DNA of 64,000 nucleotides, from the NCBI RefSeq assembly GCF_024166365.1, contig NC_064820.1, forward strand, positions 131,460,001-131,524,000, given 5' to 3'. The DNA is from Elephas maximus indicus (Eukaryota > Chordata > Mammalia > Proboscidea > Elephantidae). Positions 12,287 through 25,200 of this stretch are shown here, piece after piece. The translations under genes were made by a program, and so were the position numbers. Positions within the stretch are counted from its first letter, which is position 1. Each line of letters begins with the position of its first letter. A model generated the notes under the pieces. The model was not told where the DNA came from, made no database searches, and saw only the letters and a list, made by a program, of their open reading frames with translations.

Positions 12287-13000
12287 TTAGGCAGCAAAGG
12301 AGAAAAACATGCTTTCATTCTGCTGAAATGGATTTCGGCATTTAATACAGACATCCTAACATTGCTAACATAGTCCACTCACAATCATAAAAAATTCAGT
12401 GTTTTTCATCCTTTAGTAAGTCACTACTGTACTTTTTGGTTTAAAGATTAGTTTTGGTTTCAACGTTAAGTTTAATTTAGTACTTCAGTTCCATGCCTCA
12501 GGGATTGCTGACCTGGGGTGAGTGAGAATCACTCCAATCAGGTATTAGTCACAGGTACAAGACAAAACAAAACATAAACGGGATAGTTTAATTCACTGAA
12601 TTTCTTGCCAATACTTAATTGAGAAGGTTTAAACCAGAAAATAACAGCAGAAGGGGGAAGCATGTGGATGTTATTTGTTTGACTCAAGCCTGCCCATTAG
12701 AGACACTTCCCGTTTTTTCTGGAGAGTCAGGGCTACTTCTTTAAAGGACCTTAACAGCTACATAGGTATGTGATATATCCCTTAGTTTCAAAGTTAGTTA
12801 TGAGGGATGAAAAGGAGGGAAAAAGAGGGTGGCAAAGACTAAAAAGGAAGGGAGTGGAGTGTGTTTGCTGACACCTTCTTCCAAAACTGCAAAACCATTA
12901 TCACCCAAGAATGTCCAGTGGGCCCTTCCTGGAGACTTCCAGAAAACTGCTTTCTTCAGGCAGCTGCAATGAAAAAGTCCTTGAAGAGTCAAGGTTAACC

Positions 13001-13006
13001 TTTATT
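13001..13006 (-). promoter_or_regulatory. Candidate proximal poly(A) signal AATAAA
   Basis: AATAAA on the minus strand, about 195 nt after the GRAMD2B stop codon. It is a perfect hexamer, but nothing in the sequence shows that it is used. Confidence 0.35.
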
Positions 13007-13198
13007 GCACAGGAACCAAGATTAACCTCTTCCTCCCCCCCTTTTCCTGAGCTGGAGACCTCCAAGCGCAAATGTGGCTTCGGATTCCCATCCATGAGCT
13101 CTTCCGACCAGCAGGGGGCTCTCCACCAGAACGCCTCAGGGAGCACCTTTTTCAAAGGGAAGTGTGAGGTATTACGTTGGCCCAAGCAACCAGGTCGG

Positions 13199-13240
13199 TC
13201 AGTCCCCATTCTCAAGCAGCTTTTGTAAGTTGTTTTGTAT
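13199..13240 (-). CDS. GRAMD2B: GRAMD2B terminal coding exon
   Basis: Thirteen codons, IQNNLQKLLENGD, then TGA at 13201..13199. It is preceded by the acceptor TTATTTCAAG. The peptide is identical to the human C-terminus as I remember it, which fixes the 3' end of the coding region. It is separated from the previous exon by a 5-kb intron holding several AfroSINEs and an RTE-derived element. Confidence 0.95.
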   Translation of the reverse strand: MQNNLQKLLENGD

Positions 13241-16200
13241 CTTGAAATAATAAAAGAGAAGCTCCTATTATTAAATAAAATGGGGAAGATTAAGGACATA
13301 TATACAATGCTTATGATTCCAAACCTAAACCCACTGCTGTCAAGTCGATTCCGACTCATAGCAACCCCACAGGACAGAGTAGAACTGCACCATAGAGTTT
13401 CCAAGGAGCGCCTGCTGGATTCGAACTGCTGACCTCTTGGTTAGCAGCCTTAGCACTTAACCACTAAGCCACCAGGGTTTCCCGCTTGTCATTAAGTCGG
13501 CCTTAAATAAAAACTACATAAGGGTTAAATTTAGATTAGGCAAACAAGTGTTTTCAAAATGCAATAGAGCTGTTTGATAATCCACTTTAAACTGAAAAAA
13601 GATAGGATTGTGAAAAAAAAAGGGATTGCACTGAGACAAAAACATCAGTAGAGACAAAAAAATGAGACAAGAAAAAGAACAAAGCATTAACACCAGGTGT
13701 GACGCAAACCCAGTCAGCACCAAAAACCAAAAACAAAACAGACAAAAAACAACGTTGCCATTTGTTCAATTCTGACTTATAGCCACCCAGGGTAGAATTG
13801 CCCCATAGGGTTTCCAAGGAGCACCTGCTGGATTTGAACTGCTGACCTGTTGGTTAGCAGCTTAACTCGCTGTAGCTCTTAACCACTTGTGAAAATGGTC
13901 TTTACAGAGCCCATTCAATGGTTTTAATCAGACAAACACCACATAATAATGTCTACCATCTTATTAGACATTATACATTTCTCTGTAACACTCTGAATTT
14001 CATACGGATAGGGATTTCGTCATTATCTTTAGATTTCAAAAATACAACCCACTGTTGGGCATTTAAAATGTGTTCAGTAAATGATTGTTGAATAAATGAA
14101 CTTTAAAGAATTCAGAGCAAGAAATTCTCAGCAACTAGTATTGTGATCCATCACCCGTCTGTCAGTGTGTTGTATTGTGATGGCTTGCACGCTGCTGTTA
14201 TGCTGGAAGCTATGCCGCTGGTATTTCTAATACCAGCAGGGTCACCTATGGTGGTCAGGTTTCAGAGGAGCTTCCAGATTAAGACAAATTGGGAATAAAG
14301 GCCTGGCGATCTACTTCTGAAAATTAGCCAATGACAGCCTTATGGATCACAACAGAACATTGTCTGACTAGTTTGCTTTGGACACGTCATCAGGAAGGAG
14401 CAATCGCTGGAGGAGGACATCATATTTGGTGAAGTGGAGGGCCAGTGAGGGTAAGGGAGATCCTCAGTGAGATGGATTGGCACAACTGCCACAATGATGG
14501 ACTTGAACTTGCCAGAGATTGTGAGAATGACGCAGGACCAGGCAACGTTTCATTCTGTTGTACATAAGGTTGCCCTGAGTTGGAATTGACTATTTGTCCG
14601 TCTGCCAGTCTCTGTCCACCCATCTATCCGTCTATCTAATATTGTGATCGAACTAGGGAATCCCTTGAATGCTGAAGGATGGGAATATAGTCTTCCTTTG
14701 GAGGAACAGTCCGGAATGCCCTACAGGCATAAAACCCCCCCCCAAAAAAACAAAAAACCCATTGCCGTCGAGTCGATTCCAACTCACAGCGACCCTACAG
14801 GACAGAGTAGAACTGCCCCACAGAGTTTCCAAGGAGCACCTGGTAGATTTGAACTGCTGACCTTTTAGTTAGCAGTCGTAGCTCTTAACCACTATGCCAC
14901 CAGGGTTTCCCCTACAGGCATACACAGGATACATGACAAGGAAGGGGACTTACTACACCTGCGCCAGGCCCTTCATGCATGTTCACCCTAACCACATGAT
15001 GCCACTGAGGTTTTACACATGAAACTGAGGGCCAGAGAGGCTAAGTAACATGACCAATTACCCAGGTAGTAAGTGGCAGAGTGGGGATGTGAACAAATGT
15101 CTGACTCCAAAGTGTGTGCTCTTTCTACTAAACTGCTCCATCACTAATGTCATGTGAAATACTAAGAAAGCAATTCTCTACTTCTTCATCCAGAAGGGGC
15201 ACTGCCTTCTTCCCCCACATTCCCACTTCATGTCTTCCCCACTCATTCCTCAGGATCAATGATAACTAGAAAAACAGGAGTGGGAAGTAGAAAAGAAATG
15301 AAACACAGGACTGCTACCCAAAATATGTAAAGCCCACCTACAAAGACAAAAATCCAAAAGTAAAACAAAGGTTGTAAATGCCACTTTATAGGAGAAAACT
15401 CAAATGATCAATAAATACATGAAAAGATACTCAACCTCAGTAATAATTAAGAAAATGCAAATAAAAAATATAATGAGATCTTTTCACACTATCAGATTGG
15501 TAGTGGGCGGCCTGAATGAAGTAGGATGGTGCCAGTCGAAGTAGAATACTGAGGAGACATTTAAAGACAGACTTCACAGTATTTACCTACTAATTAGTGA
15601 ATCGGCGCCAAGTGAGAAAGGAGGGGGAGTTCAAAAGTATTCTTACACTCCCAGTGAGGATGACTGAAGGGGCAATGATGCCACGAATAGAAATAGGGAA
15701 GTTACACGCAGGGAAAGATCATGAGGTTTAGACATGACCACTCCCTGAAGGAGAGCAGAAAGGAGTTGTTGGTATTGAGTAGAAAAGGAGCTGAGGCGTG
15801 TCTCAAACTTTTCCGCAGCATGCAGCTACTATTTCACTACCAGGCTCTGCTGCATTATTGCCAGAGTGCCTCTGAGGAAGGGGCAGACCAATCAAAAGGA
15901 ACATGGGTATGGCCTGGTGATGATATTTATACTTAGATTCCTTTGAGCAATGTGTACAACTTACAACTTTTTAGAACTTTAGCATATGCATTTGGACCCC
16001 AAGTCTACTCTTCCACTGACTCCGCTCTGGGACAAAGGCGGTCTCCACTGGTACCATAGGCCTCTCTTGCCGAGAAACCATGCTATCTGAAACTATGCAC
16101 CAGACTTGGCCAGCTATCCGCCTGCTGTGAACAAGCTCTTCTGTTTTCTGTTGCCTAGTTACCATATGTGATGATCTGGCTAGGCCTGGTGGGAGAGTGG

Positions 16201-19200
16201 GAAGAAACACAGAAGCAGGTGCCAGGATTTCACACACTTCCAACCCAGAGGGTACCATTTGTGTGTCAGACTGAACAGGTTTGAAAATTAATACCACTAT
16301 TCCCTAGGCTAGCATGAAAGCCAAACATCTGTAAGCATTTCATTAAAAACAAAACAAAACAAAAAAACTTCAGATTTAACATTTTAGAAAAGAAAAAAAA
16401 TTCTAGGTTGATTTTAGATTTAAAATAGAAAAAATTTCTAAGGTTGCCCATAAATGCAATGCTTCAATATGAATTCCTTCATGACTTGGTTTAGAACAGA
16501 AATTTGGAAACTCCTTGGCTCTCAGTATTTCAGTTGTTAAATGCCAGATAACATTTACTGTAGCAAAACACAAATAATTTCACTCATTTGTATGTCATCT
16601 CTCTTCCCAAGTAAGCATAAAACCAAAAAACCAAACCCAGTGCCGTCAAGTCGATTCCGACGCATAACGACCCTATAGGATAGAGTAGAACTGCCCCACA
16701 GAGTTTCCAAGGAGCGCCTGGTGGATTTGAACTGCAGACCCTTTGGTTAGCAGCCATAGCACTTAACCACTACACCAGCAGGGTTTCCCAAGTGAGCACA
16801 GCTGCATTGTAATGTTCCACTTCCAGCTCTTGTTGATTCTGACTCATGGCAGCCCCATGTGTATTAGGGTAAAACTGTGCTCCATAGGGTTTTCAATAGC
16901 TGATTTCTTGGAAGCAGGTCACCAGGTCTTTCTTCTGAGCGCCTCTGGGTGGACTTGGACCTCTAACTTTTTGATGAGCAGCTGAGTGCATTAACCACTT
17001 GCAACACCCAGGGACTGCACTATACTGCAAAGCTACCAAATACCAGGCATTTGTGATAGCAGTTTCAATTGAACACATGATTCACTACACCTTGCCTTAA
17101 GGATGAGGGTAAAAACAAAGTAGTTGTCAGATGGGAAAGGGCAGAAATGTTGAAAAGGAGAAGAAAAAAAAGAAATGGTAACAAGGTTTAACTTTCGGGA
17201 CATTCCTAATCTGCCTATCTTCTTCTCCTTGTTCACTCTCCAGTTGACTTCTAAGAATGCCACAAGTCTACGGACAGGTTTCTTAAGTTGCCCTATGGGA
17301 AGATACTTTCAGAGGTAAAGGCGGGTCAGCGACCTTATCAACAAGGCCTACGCCTGGATTCTGAGAAGCAGTAAATCAGAGGGTTTCCAAGTATAATTCT
17401 GGAGTGAGACCTGGTTCAAATTCTATATCCAAGGTTCTAGGTGTGTTATCTGGAACAAGTAAACTTTGATTCTTCCTCTACCAGACACGGACAATTACAC
17501 CCACCTCCCAGGGTTCCAATCAGGATTGAATGCAATATTTTATGTATGGTACAAATCAGCTTGAATTGAGGCTGTCCTTTCTGGTCAGGGCCAGTGGTCT
17601 CCAGTCCACTCCCTTCTGTCTCCCAACACTGTGCCACAGTGTCCACAGCTATCTGCCATTGGGCACTATGGTACAGAGTAACACTTCTAATCAAGAAGGA
17701 AAACCAAGAGACCAACAGGACTGTGCATTTCAAGGCAAGTGAGATTAAAACCTATTTCTTTGTGGAAATAAAAAATATTCTTCTACATTACTATAAGGGG
17801 TAGAATTCTTGCCTTCCTTGTGGGAGATCTGGGTTTGATTCCCAGCCAATGCACCTCAAGCGTGCCACCACCCATCTGCCAGTGGAGGTTTATATGTTGC
17901 TATGATGCAGAACAGGTTTCAGCAGAGCTTCCATTCTAAAATAGACAGGGAAGAAAGGCCTGGCAATCTAGTTCCAAAAATTAGCCAACAAAAACCCTGT
18001 GCATCACAAGGGTCTGATCCCGTTGTGCGTGGGGTTGCCATGAGTCAGGCGCCAACCTGATGGCAGCTAATAACAACCACAGCGTATTTACTATGCCACC
18101 CCCCAGCCTGGGTATTTAGGTTGCTACCTGCATACCAAAGGCATTTGAGTGTGCAGCCCTTGACCTAGAATGACTGTCAGGCATTACTGCTATTGTCTCC
18201 ATACACAGGAAAGACATCAGTCACCTTTTCCAATTTCATTATGTTAGTTGTAAGCTCTTGGCAGAGGACCTCCACATTTAATTGTACTTGTGACCCCAGG
18301 CCAGACGGTGCTGTCTGTCTATAAGAACAAAGAGAGAAATTATTATGGGCAGGAATGGCAAAGGAAGAGGTAGAATGAACACATTTTAAATTTATTTGAA
18401 CAGAAAATAGGCTGTCACAGAAGGCAGTAAGCAGTTCACTTGTTAACACCTGCAAGGCACACTGTGGTGATCCCGCGCTCCAGATTACATGTTTAGGGGC
18501 CTAGTTCTTAATAGCGCAGCTGGAAGCCCCTCAGGCTATTTTTATTTAAGCGGGCATGTTGGTGGCTGGTTTTCCAAACAAAAATCATGCGAGTATTTTC
18601 AAGCACACAGTTTCTTAGACTCCCTCTGACTAACCCCTAACGTTCTCTGTATTCCCACCACAGCATAAATTTGCAGGAATTATTGCTCCTCTCCGTCATA
18701 CACAGACTTTTTTTTTATGGGAGAAGCAGCCATTTACACTAAAACCTTCAGAAGGCTTACGAATGTCTTTATTTAATTAATCAATATTCTACTGAGTGTG
18801 CGATTTTTGTAGTTCCTTCTTGGAGACATGCCTTCAAATGTAATTGCCTTTGTCTTGTAACCTAACAGACATATTCACTATTCACCATTTGACTATGGCA
18901 TGGGCTCTTCCTCTGGTGTCCCCTGGGACCCTGTGCCAGCTAAAACTTGTCAGAAAGGTGGAGGTGTGTGTATATTTCCCTGGAGACATAGTCTCAAGTT
19001 GTTTGTGAGGGTTTCATGGGAAGGTTAAGAACCATGGGTCTGTATCCTCTCTGTACTTCTTGGCTGTAACCTAATTTTAGCTGTTAAGTTTTTGGATGGC
19101 AGTCACTGATCTAATTTATTTTACATAGGTCCATATTTGAGTTACAGGCACTTGGTAAATTATTGACGATTATCTAAATTTTAAGAAAGCGATCAGAATG

Positions 19201-22200
19201 TTTTTCTATTGACTAGCACTGAAAGAAATGGTGCTTTCTTTATCCTAAACCATAATATCAAAATTGTAGACCCCAAAAAGGAAACTGAATCTAAATCTTT
19301 TGTTTTCTAGGTAAGGGATCTGAGGCCCAGAGAACTGATTTGTCAACAGGAGATCCTGGGTGGCATTAGGTTCTCACCCTGGGCTAGGAATCTGTGAGAG
19401 TGCAGCCCCACTGAGAATTCTGTAATCTATGGGCTGCTAAAGTGTTATCAAGGTGGGTACAGTGTATGGGCTCAAAATGACAGCTCATCAGTAATGGAAG
19501 AATTAGATTACACATGTGGATTTGGCTACCTGGACAGCACAGATCAATTACCCTTGGAGAAATAAGATACTGGAGAAGCTCAGGTCCAGTAAAAATGGTT
19601 TATTAGCAGACCTGCTCATCCTGGGTGTTCCCCGGCCTTATGCCATATGTGGTCTTTGTGATTTTTCCTTTATATGACTATTTTTCAGATTGTACTTCTT
19701 CCTGGGTTGATTGATTGACTGTTGTTTGATTGTAGAATAAATAGTCCATTAGCTTCTGTTAGTGGCATTTCCCTCTCATTGCCACCAAATTAATTAAATG
19801 TTAACAGGACACAGGTGTATTTTCCTTAATAAAATCAACTCCTTATCTGCAAGTGGGACTAATAGTTTGCTGTAATCTAGGGTCAACTCCTATCTCTAAC
19901 TGTATTAGCATTTGGAAAAAGATGGGAAAGAATAAGGGTAAGGTATGAATCCATTCCAAACCATTCATTAGGCTCCTGTATTTTACTGGCTCAAATGAAT
20001 ATTTATGGTTCAAAAATAACCTGTACACTAGCATATAGGTAAGCCACAGAACAAGAAATTTAGGTAAATCTTACAGAACAAAGAATGGCCCTAGAATGGT
20101 ATAACACAGTGGTTCTCCAAGTGTGGTCCTCAGTCCAGCATCATTAATGTCACCTAGGAACTTGCCAGAAATGCACCCTAGACCTATTGAATCAGAAACT
20201 GAAACTCAGGGGCCCAGCAATCTGTGTTTTAACAAGCCCTTCAGGTGACTGTGATACACACTAAAGTTTGAGAAACACTGGTAGAATGCCAAGCCCAGGG
20301 TCTTTGTAGTCATATAGACCTGCCTTTGAATCTTGATTCTATTACTAACTCTAAGACATTAAGGTAATTACTTCTCTGATTCTCAGTTTCCTTATCTGTA
20401 AAATGGGAATAGCTATTATCTTAAAAGGTTATGGGAAAGATATAATGAGGGAAGATTTTATATATTCATGTATATATGTATCCATTCTAATGCAGTGTCT
20501 AGCACATGTTAGATATTCTTAAAGAAATATCTTTACCATTAAAACTTTTTATTTTAATGGTAAAGATATTTTATTTTACTTTTTAGGCAATGTGTCAAAA
20601 TCCTCATGTAAATGGATTTAGAGGAAAGAGTTCATGTCCGGATAGATTCGATTACATCAGCCATGTTAAACAATGTTGGAATGTTGGGCTTTACTTATTA
20701 CAATAGTAACACAACTGTTTTAAAGAAAGTACACACTCTAAAAAAAAAAAAAAAAAGACTACGGTACATTCGTTACAACAGATGAATCAATATCCATATA
20801 TGATTAATTGAAGTCCATAGTCTACATTAGGGGACATCAATTGTAACAAATGTGCCACACTAACGCAAGATGTTAGCAGAAAGTGTGCCGGGGAAGGGAG
20901 TTTATGGAAACTCTGTAGTTTCTGTACAATTTTTCTATAAACCTAGAACTGCTCTAAAAAATAAAGGGTATCAAAAGCTTAAGAAAAACAACCGTGATGG
21001 AATATTTTCACAGGCACATTCAACTGATTACTAGTCACATGCATTTTTAAGTGGTCAAGTGCTATGCAAATAAATGAGTTAGTACGAAGAATTATACATG
21101 ATGAGATGTGCTGAGTTACTTGAATTTCTTCTTTTCCATGAATGTCTTTACTCAGTGCCATTTTCGTAAGATAAATGTGTATATTTTATTTTAATAAATG
21201 GGCCAAGGTCATAACTGAGTCTTAGGATAACAAAGCAAGATAATATAAAATCAGGCTTACTTCTTGGCGTATCACTGATACTATAGCTGCTCAAGAATAG
21301 TGCAGGGTCAGGACATTCATCTCTAGGAGCCTCCCACCTCTTTACTTCCTGCATATACACTTAACAAGGTGTCTCATGCAGAATCTATCCTCAATGTTTG
21401 CTAAGAATCATGCTAAATTCTGGTCAAATATTATACTAATCTGACTAGGAAAGAAAAGAGAGCCCTGGAGGGGACTGTCTTACTCAGTACGATGGGTGTC
21501 CACAATGGAGGTTAGCAATCCCAGCCGCTCCTCCAGAGTATTAATTCTGTATCTCATGTAGAAGGTCGAGATGATTAGCGCACAGACACTGGGAGGGTGT
21601 AAAAAAAATTCTCAGTAGGTTAATGACCAGGACCTGATGTTAATAAAACGATAAACTCAGAGCCATTAGAGGCAAGGCATTTTCCAAAATAACTTGGTTA
21701 ATGAGACTTTTAAAAGGTCTTATTTCATAAAACCTTAAAGCTAGAAGGGGACTTAAAATCCTCTAGCCCAAATCCCTCATTTTACAAATAATGGCCATTC
21801 TAATATGACTGTTCAAGGTCAGACCCAAATGGAGAACCAAGTCGGTGTTCCTCTTCCCATGCAGGATTTTGTACCCAGCCTTGTTCTCTGGTGACTCATA
21901 AATGCCCTTCTTTATCTGGAAACTGGGCATTATGTTGCTTGGTTGTGAGGGGCGGCTCAGAACTGGATGAGGCGATTTTCGGAAGAATAATTGGTTTCAG
22001 CCCGGAAGCTGATGGGGAAGTTTAACAAGTCAATGCCTAAGTTCTCAGGAAAGGAGACGACATTTTAAAGCTGTTTTGGCCTCTATCGAAGGGACATGTG
22101 ATAGGTAAAGCAAGAAATAACAAGGGAAAAAATGCTCCAAAATTCACAGAACAATTTCCTAATTAATAGTATTGACTCAGAACTTATTCCTCTGCTGAAT

Positions 22201-25200
22201 TTGGCACAATCATTTTCCTTTTCCATCCTCCCTTCTCACTATTTCCTTAAACAAGAGGAAAACAAATATGAAAATGTAACCTAAGCTTACCAGTCAAGTG
22301 TTGAAGTAGGAAGCAAAAATTGTCAAAGAAAATATTTGGATCACATTAGAGCCAAGTGAGATTTGCAATATCTCTTGGCAACATGAAGAGAATAGATTAT
22401 CCCTTTAGAGAGCTGAATCACTTTAAGTCACTAATAGTAAATTCATTTACTTACACAATTGCATAAACTACAAGAATGTGGTGAAGAGTCAGACATTTCT
22501 GAGACTTTACTTTGTGTAATACTCCAATGGTTTCTGACTGACCTGTTGGGTGTACAAAAAGAGATAGTTTTAAAACTGTAACACACTTACTTCACGCAGC
22601 AATACCCCTATGGGGAAGAGGCACTTGAGAGAGTGACTCATCCTCAGGTAAGGAGAATCAGAAAAAAAATTAACTAAAGGCTTCCAGTTAGCCAATAACT
22701 ATAACTCCTTAGCCAATAATAATAAATTCCTTTACCATTCAATAAATATTTATTGAGTGCCTTCTTTGTGTCAAGCATCGTACTGGAGTCAATAGTGAAC
22801 AATATAGACACTATTCTTGCTCTCATACCAGTATGACTGGTAACCAGTTATCAGAATAATTAGTAAACAAATTATTCTGTTTACTAATTATTCTGATAAC
22901 TGGTTACCAGTTATAATTCAATACTTTGAGTTTTAAAGCAATTTTGAATTATAATCTCAAAGTATCCAGACTAGTGAAGTGACTCCCATGAAGGCTATTC
23001 ACCTTTGTATTCCTAATAGTAAAGCACTGGGGCACTGTTTGTTGAATGAATAAATGAACGAATATGCAAAGACCTACAATGGGAAGTGGGGGGAAGGTAT
23101 GTGAAAGGCAGTCATAAACTGAAACACTAAAAACAAAACAAAAAAAAAACTGAAATACTAGGACCCATTAAAAGTTACATACTGATATTAAAAAAAAAAA
23201 GAAAAAATCAGTTCCTTACCATGTATAGGAAGGCTCTTGGCTTTTCCTTCAGGCACTCTGTTCACATGGGCATCCGCCCAAGCTGGTTTTGTTTCTCCTT
23301 TGGAGACATTCAGAACTGTCTGAGACTCTGTCACATGGAAATCTATCAAGCCAAAATGGGGCTAGGTAAGTTTTCTCTCCAATGCATTTAAAACACATAG
23401 GATGAACCTTAAAGCAAATCAATCCGTTAATATGCACAATGCCCACAAATATAAATGGATCTTCTTAAAAGTTAATTAAGGTGATTGGGGGTTGAAAACC
23501 AACGCCCAGGCAAGTAAGTAAGAAATGATACAAGGCCAGTCTGCGCCCCACTGATTCACAAGAACAATTTAGCTATAACAATTAATCATACAGCTTAAAT
23601 AAAAGGTAAGAAAATGTATATTTATCTCTCTCAACCACCCCAATATTATGTCTATTTAAGAGACAGTTGTTAAATGCATACAAAGGGAAACAGATTTTCA
23701 CCACATACATAATTCCTTTCCCTTGAACTTTCAAACTACCCTTTCTCCAGACTTCTTTGCCAAATGCTAATTATGAAGACAAGGTTTTTTTGTTTTTTTT
23801 TTTGAGGCGGTGGGGTGGGGATGTTTTGTGGAAGATTAAGTTTTAGTCAAAATACAATGACTTCCAGACCTCGAGAGTTCTCAGATTCAGGAGTCTGAGA
23901 GCCAGAACTGCTGTATCCTTCCATATCTTGCCTTCTTTGTCGAACCACTCCATCCAGATCTGAGAATTCATCATTGAAATCCTGAAGGGAAACAGTGAAA
24001 TGAAGAGAGGCCAATTTTCCCTTATTAAACAAGCAGACTTCTGTAAGCCCTGGCCTTTTCACTTAGACCTGCCCCATAAAATGCAGAAAAGAAGGAAGGA
24101 CTACCTCATACTACCAGGTTCTTCCCAATAGGTCAATTAGTACAGGAAAACCTGTGAAAGCTGGAACCTGTATAAGGCAGAAAACTGTCAGAAAAGGAAA
24201 ATTAAAATATTTTCCACTAAAACAAGTGATAAAAAGTGGTAAGACTGTACCCTGTCGAAGGTGGAAAACTTGTGAGACCTGGAAAAACAGGGCAGTCCTG
24301 TTGTGTTCAGGCCCTCCCAGGTTTCGTGATATGTGGTTACTGAAAGTGAGATTTTTCTGGGCTGTTAGAATTCTGTCAACAAACAGTGGCCAACTTGTTT
24401 GAAACAACAAGTGTCTAGAAAAAAACTAGAATGCCAGTGATTGAAAAGCTTCAAGTGAAAAGCTAGAGATATCTCGTTAGCACTTCACAATGAGAAAAAC
24501 TGGCAGCTACAGACAGTACTAGCACAAACAGTGGACAGAAAGCTCTAAATGCATGTTTGGATGTTTAGACTGAGAGAATGATAGTTTAAAGAAAGTTCTG
24601 GAAATAGAAGAGGGAAGATGGCTTTAGCAAATTAGACTTTGAAAGTTCTAGCCTTTTTCTTCCCTCAACAAAATCTACAGGGTCAGTGCTATCACATCTA
24701 AATAATGGAAGGATGATAGAGGAGTAAGGAAAAAGTGGAGATGCATCACTTTGTTTGCCGTTGGTTCCCCCGAAGTGCTTAAGAGCTAAAGTGACAAAGG
24801 AGTGTCATTAAAACGTCCTGGTGAAGGTACAAATAGACAGAACTTTTAATAATTTAGTTAGCTGCCAAATGAAGAGACTCATCTTGTAAGCAAACTACTC
24901 ACCTTTTCCCTTGAACTAGATGACTTTTGGTCATCTCAACACTCATTTCAATTTCATTCGAGAATTTATAGGGGAAGGAAAATTGAAAAATTAAAGTTTT
25001 CAATATAATGATTTATTGGAGACCTATCACATATCAGGTAGTATGTAAAGCTATTTACATACATTGCTGTTGTTGTTAGATGCTGTCAAGGCAGTACCGA
25101 TTCAGAGCAACCCCACGTACAACAGAACGAAACACTGCCTGGTCCTGGACAATTGTTGCCGTTGCTGCAGCTATCGTGTCAACCCATCATCTTGTTGAGG

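Larger units (their letters stand above)
12260..13198 (-). other. GRAMD2B: Probable GRAMD2B 3' UTR
   Basis: Sequence directly downstream of the stop codon. I recognise no SINE or LINE for about 900 nt, whereas the flanking intron and intergenic DNA are SINE-rich. The distal limit is placed just past the AATAAA at 12281-12286 and is a guess. A shorter form ending near 12985 is also possible. Confidence 0.5.

Noticed and set aside
12901..13404. 167-codon minus-strand open frame overlapping the last GRAMD2B exon
   Set aside because: It crosses an AfroSINE and an intron border and reads the terminal exon in the wrong frame; the conserved frame is IQNNLQKLLENGD then stop.
17798..17859. A functional tRNA-Gly gene
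   Set aside because: The 5' arm and A box are incomplete and the sequence runs straight into SINE body; it is a SINE head.
18177..18455. The whole 92-codon minus-strand frame as exon
   Set aside because: Only 18225-18318 is exon; residues after KLEK and before the acceptor are intron read-through.
20525..20571. MADE1-type MITE
   Set aside because: The arm sequence does not match beyond a short core, and MADE1 as I know it is a primate element; no TA duplication seen.
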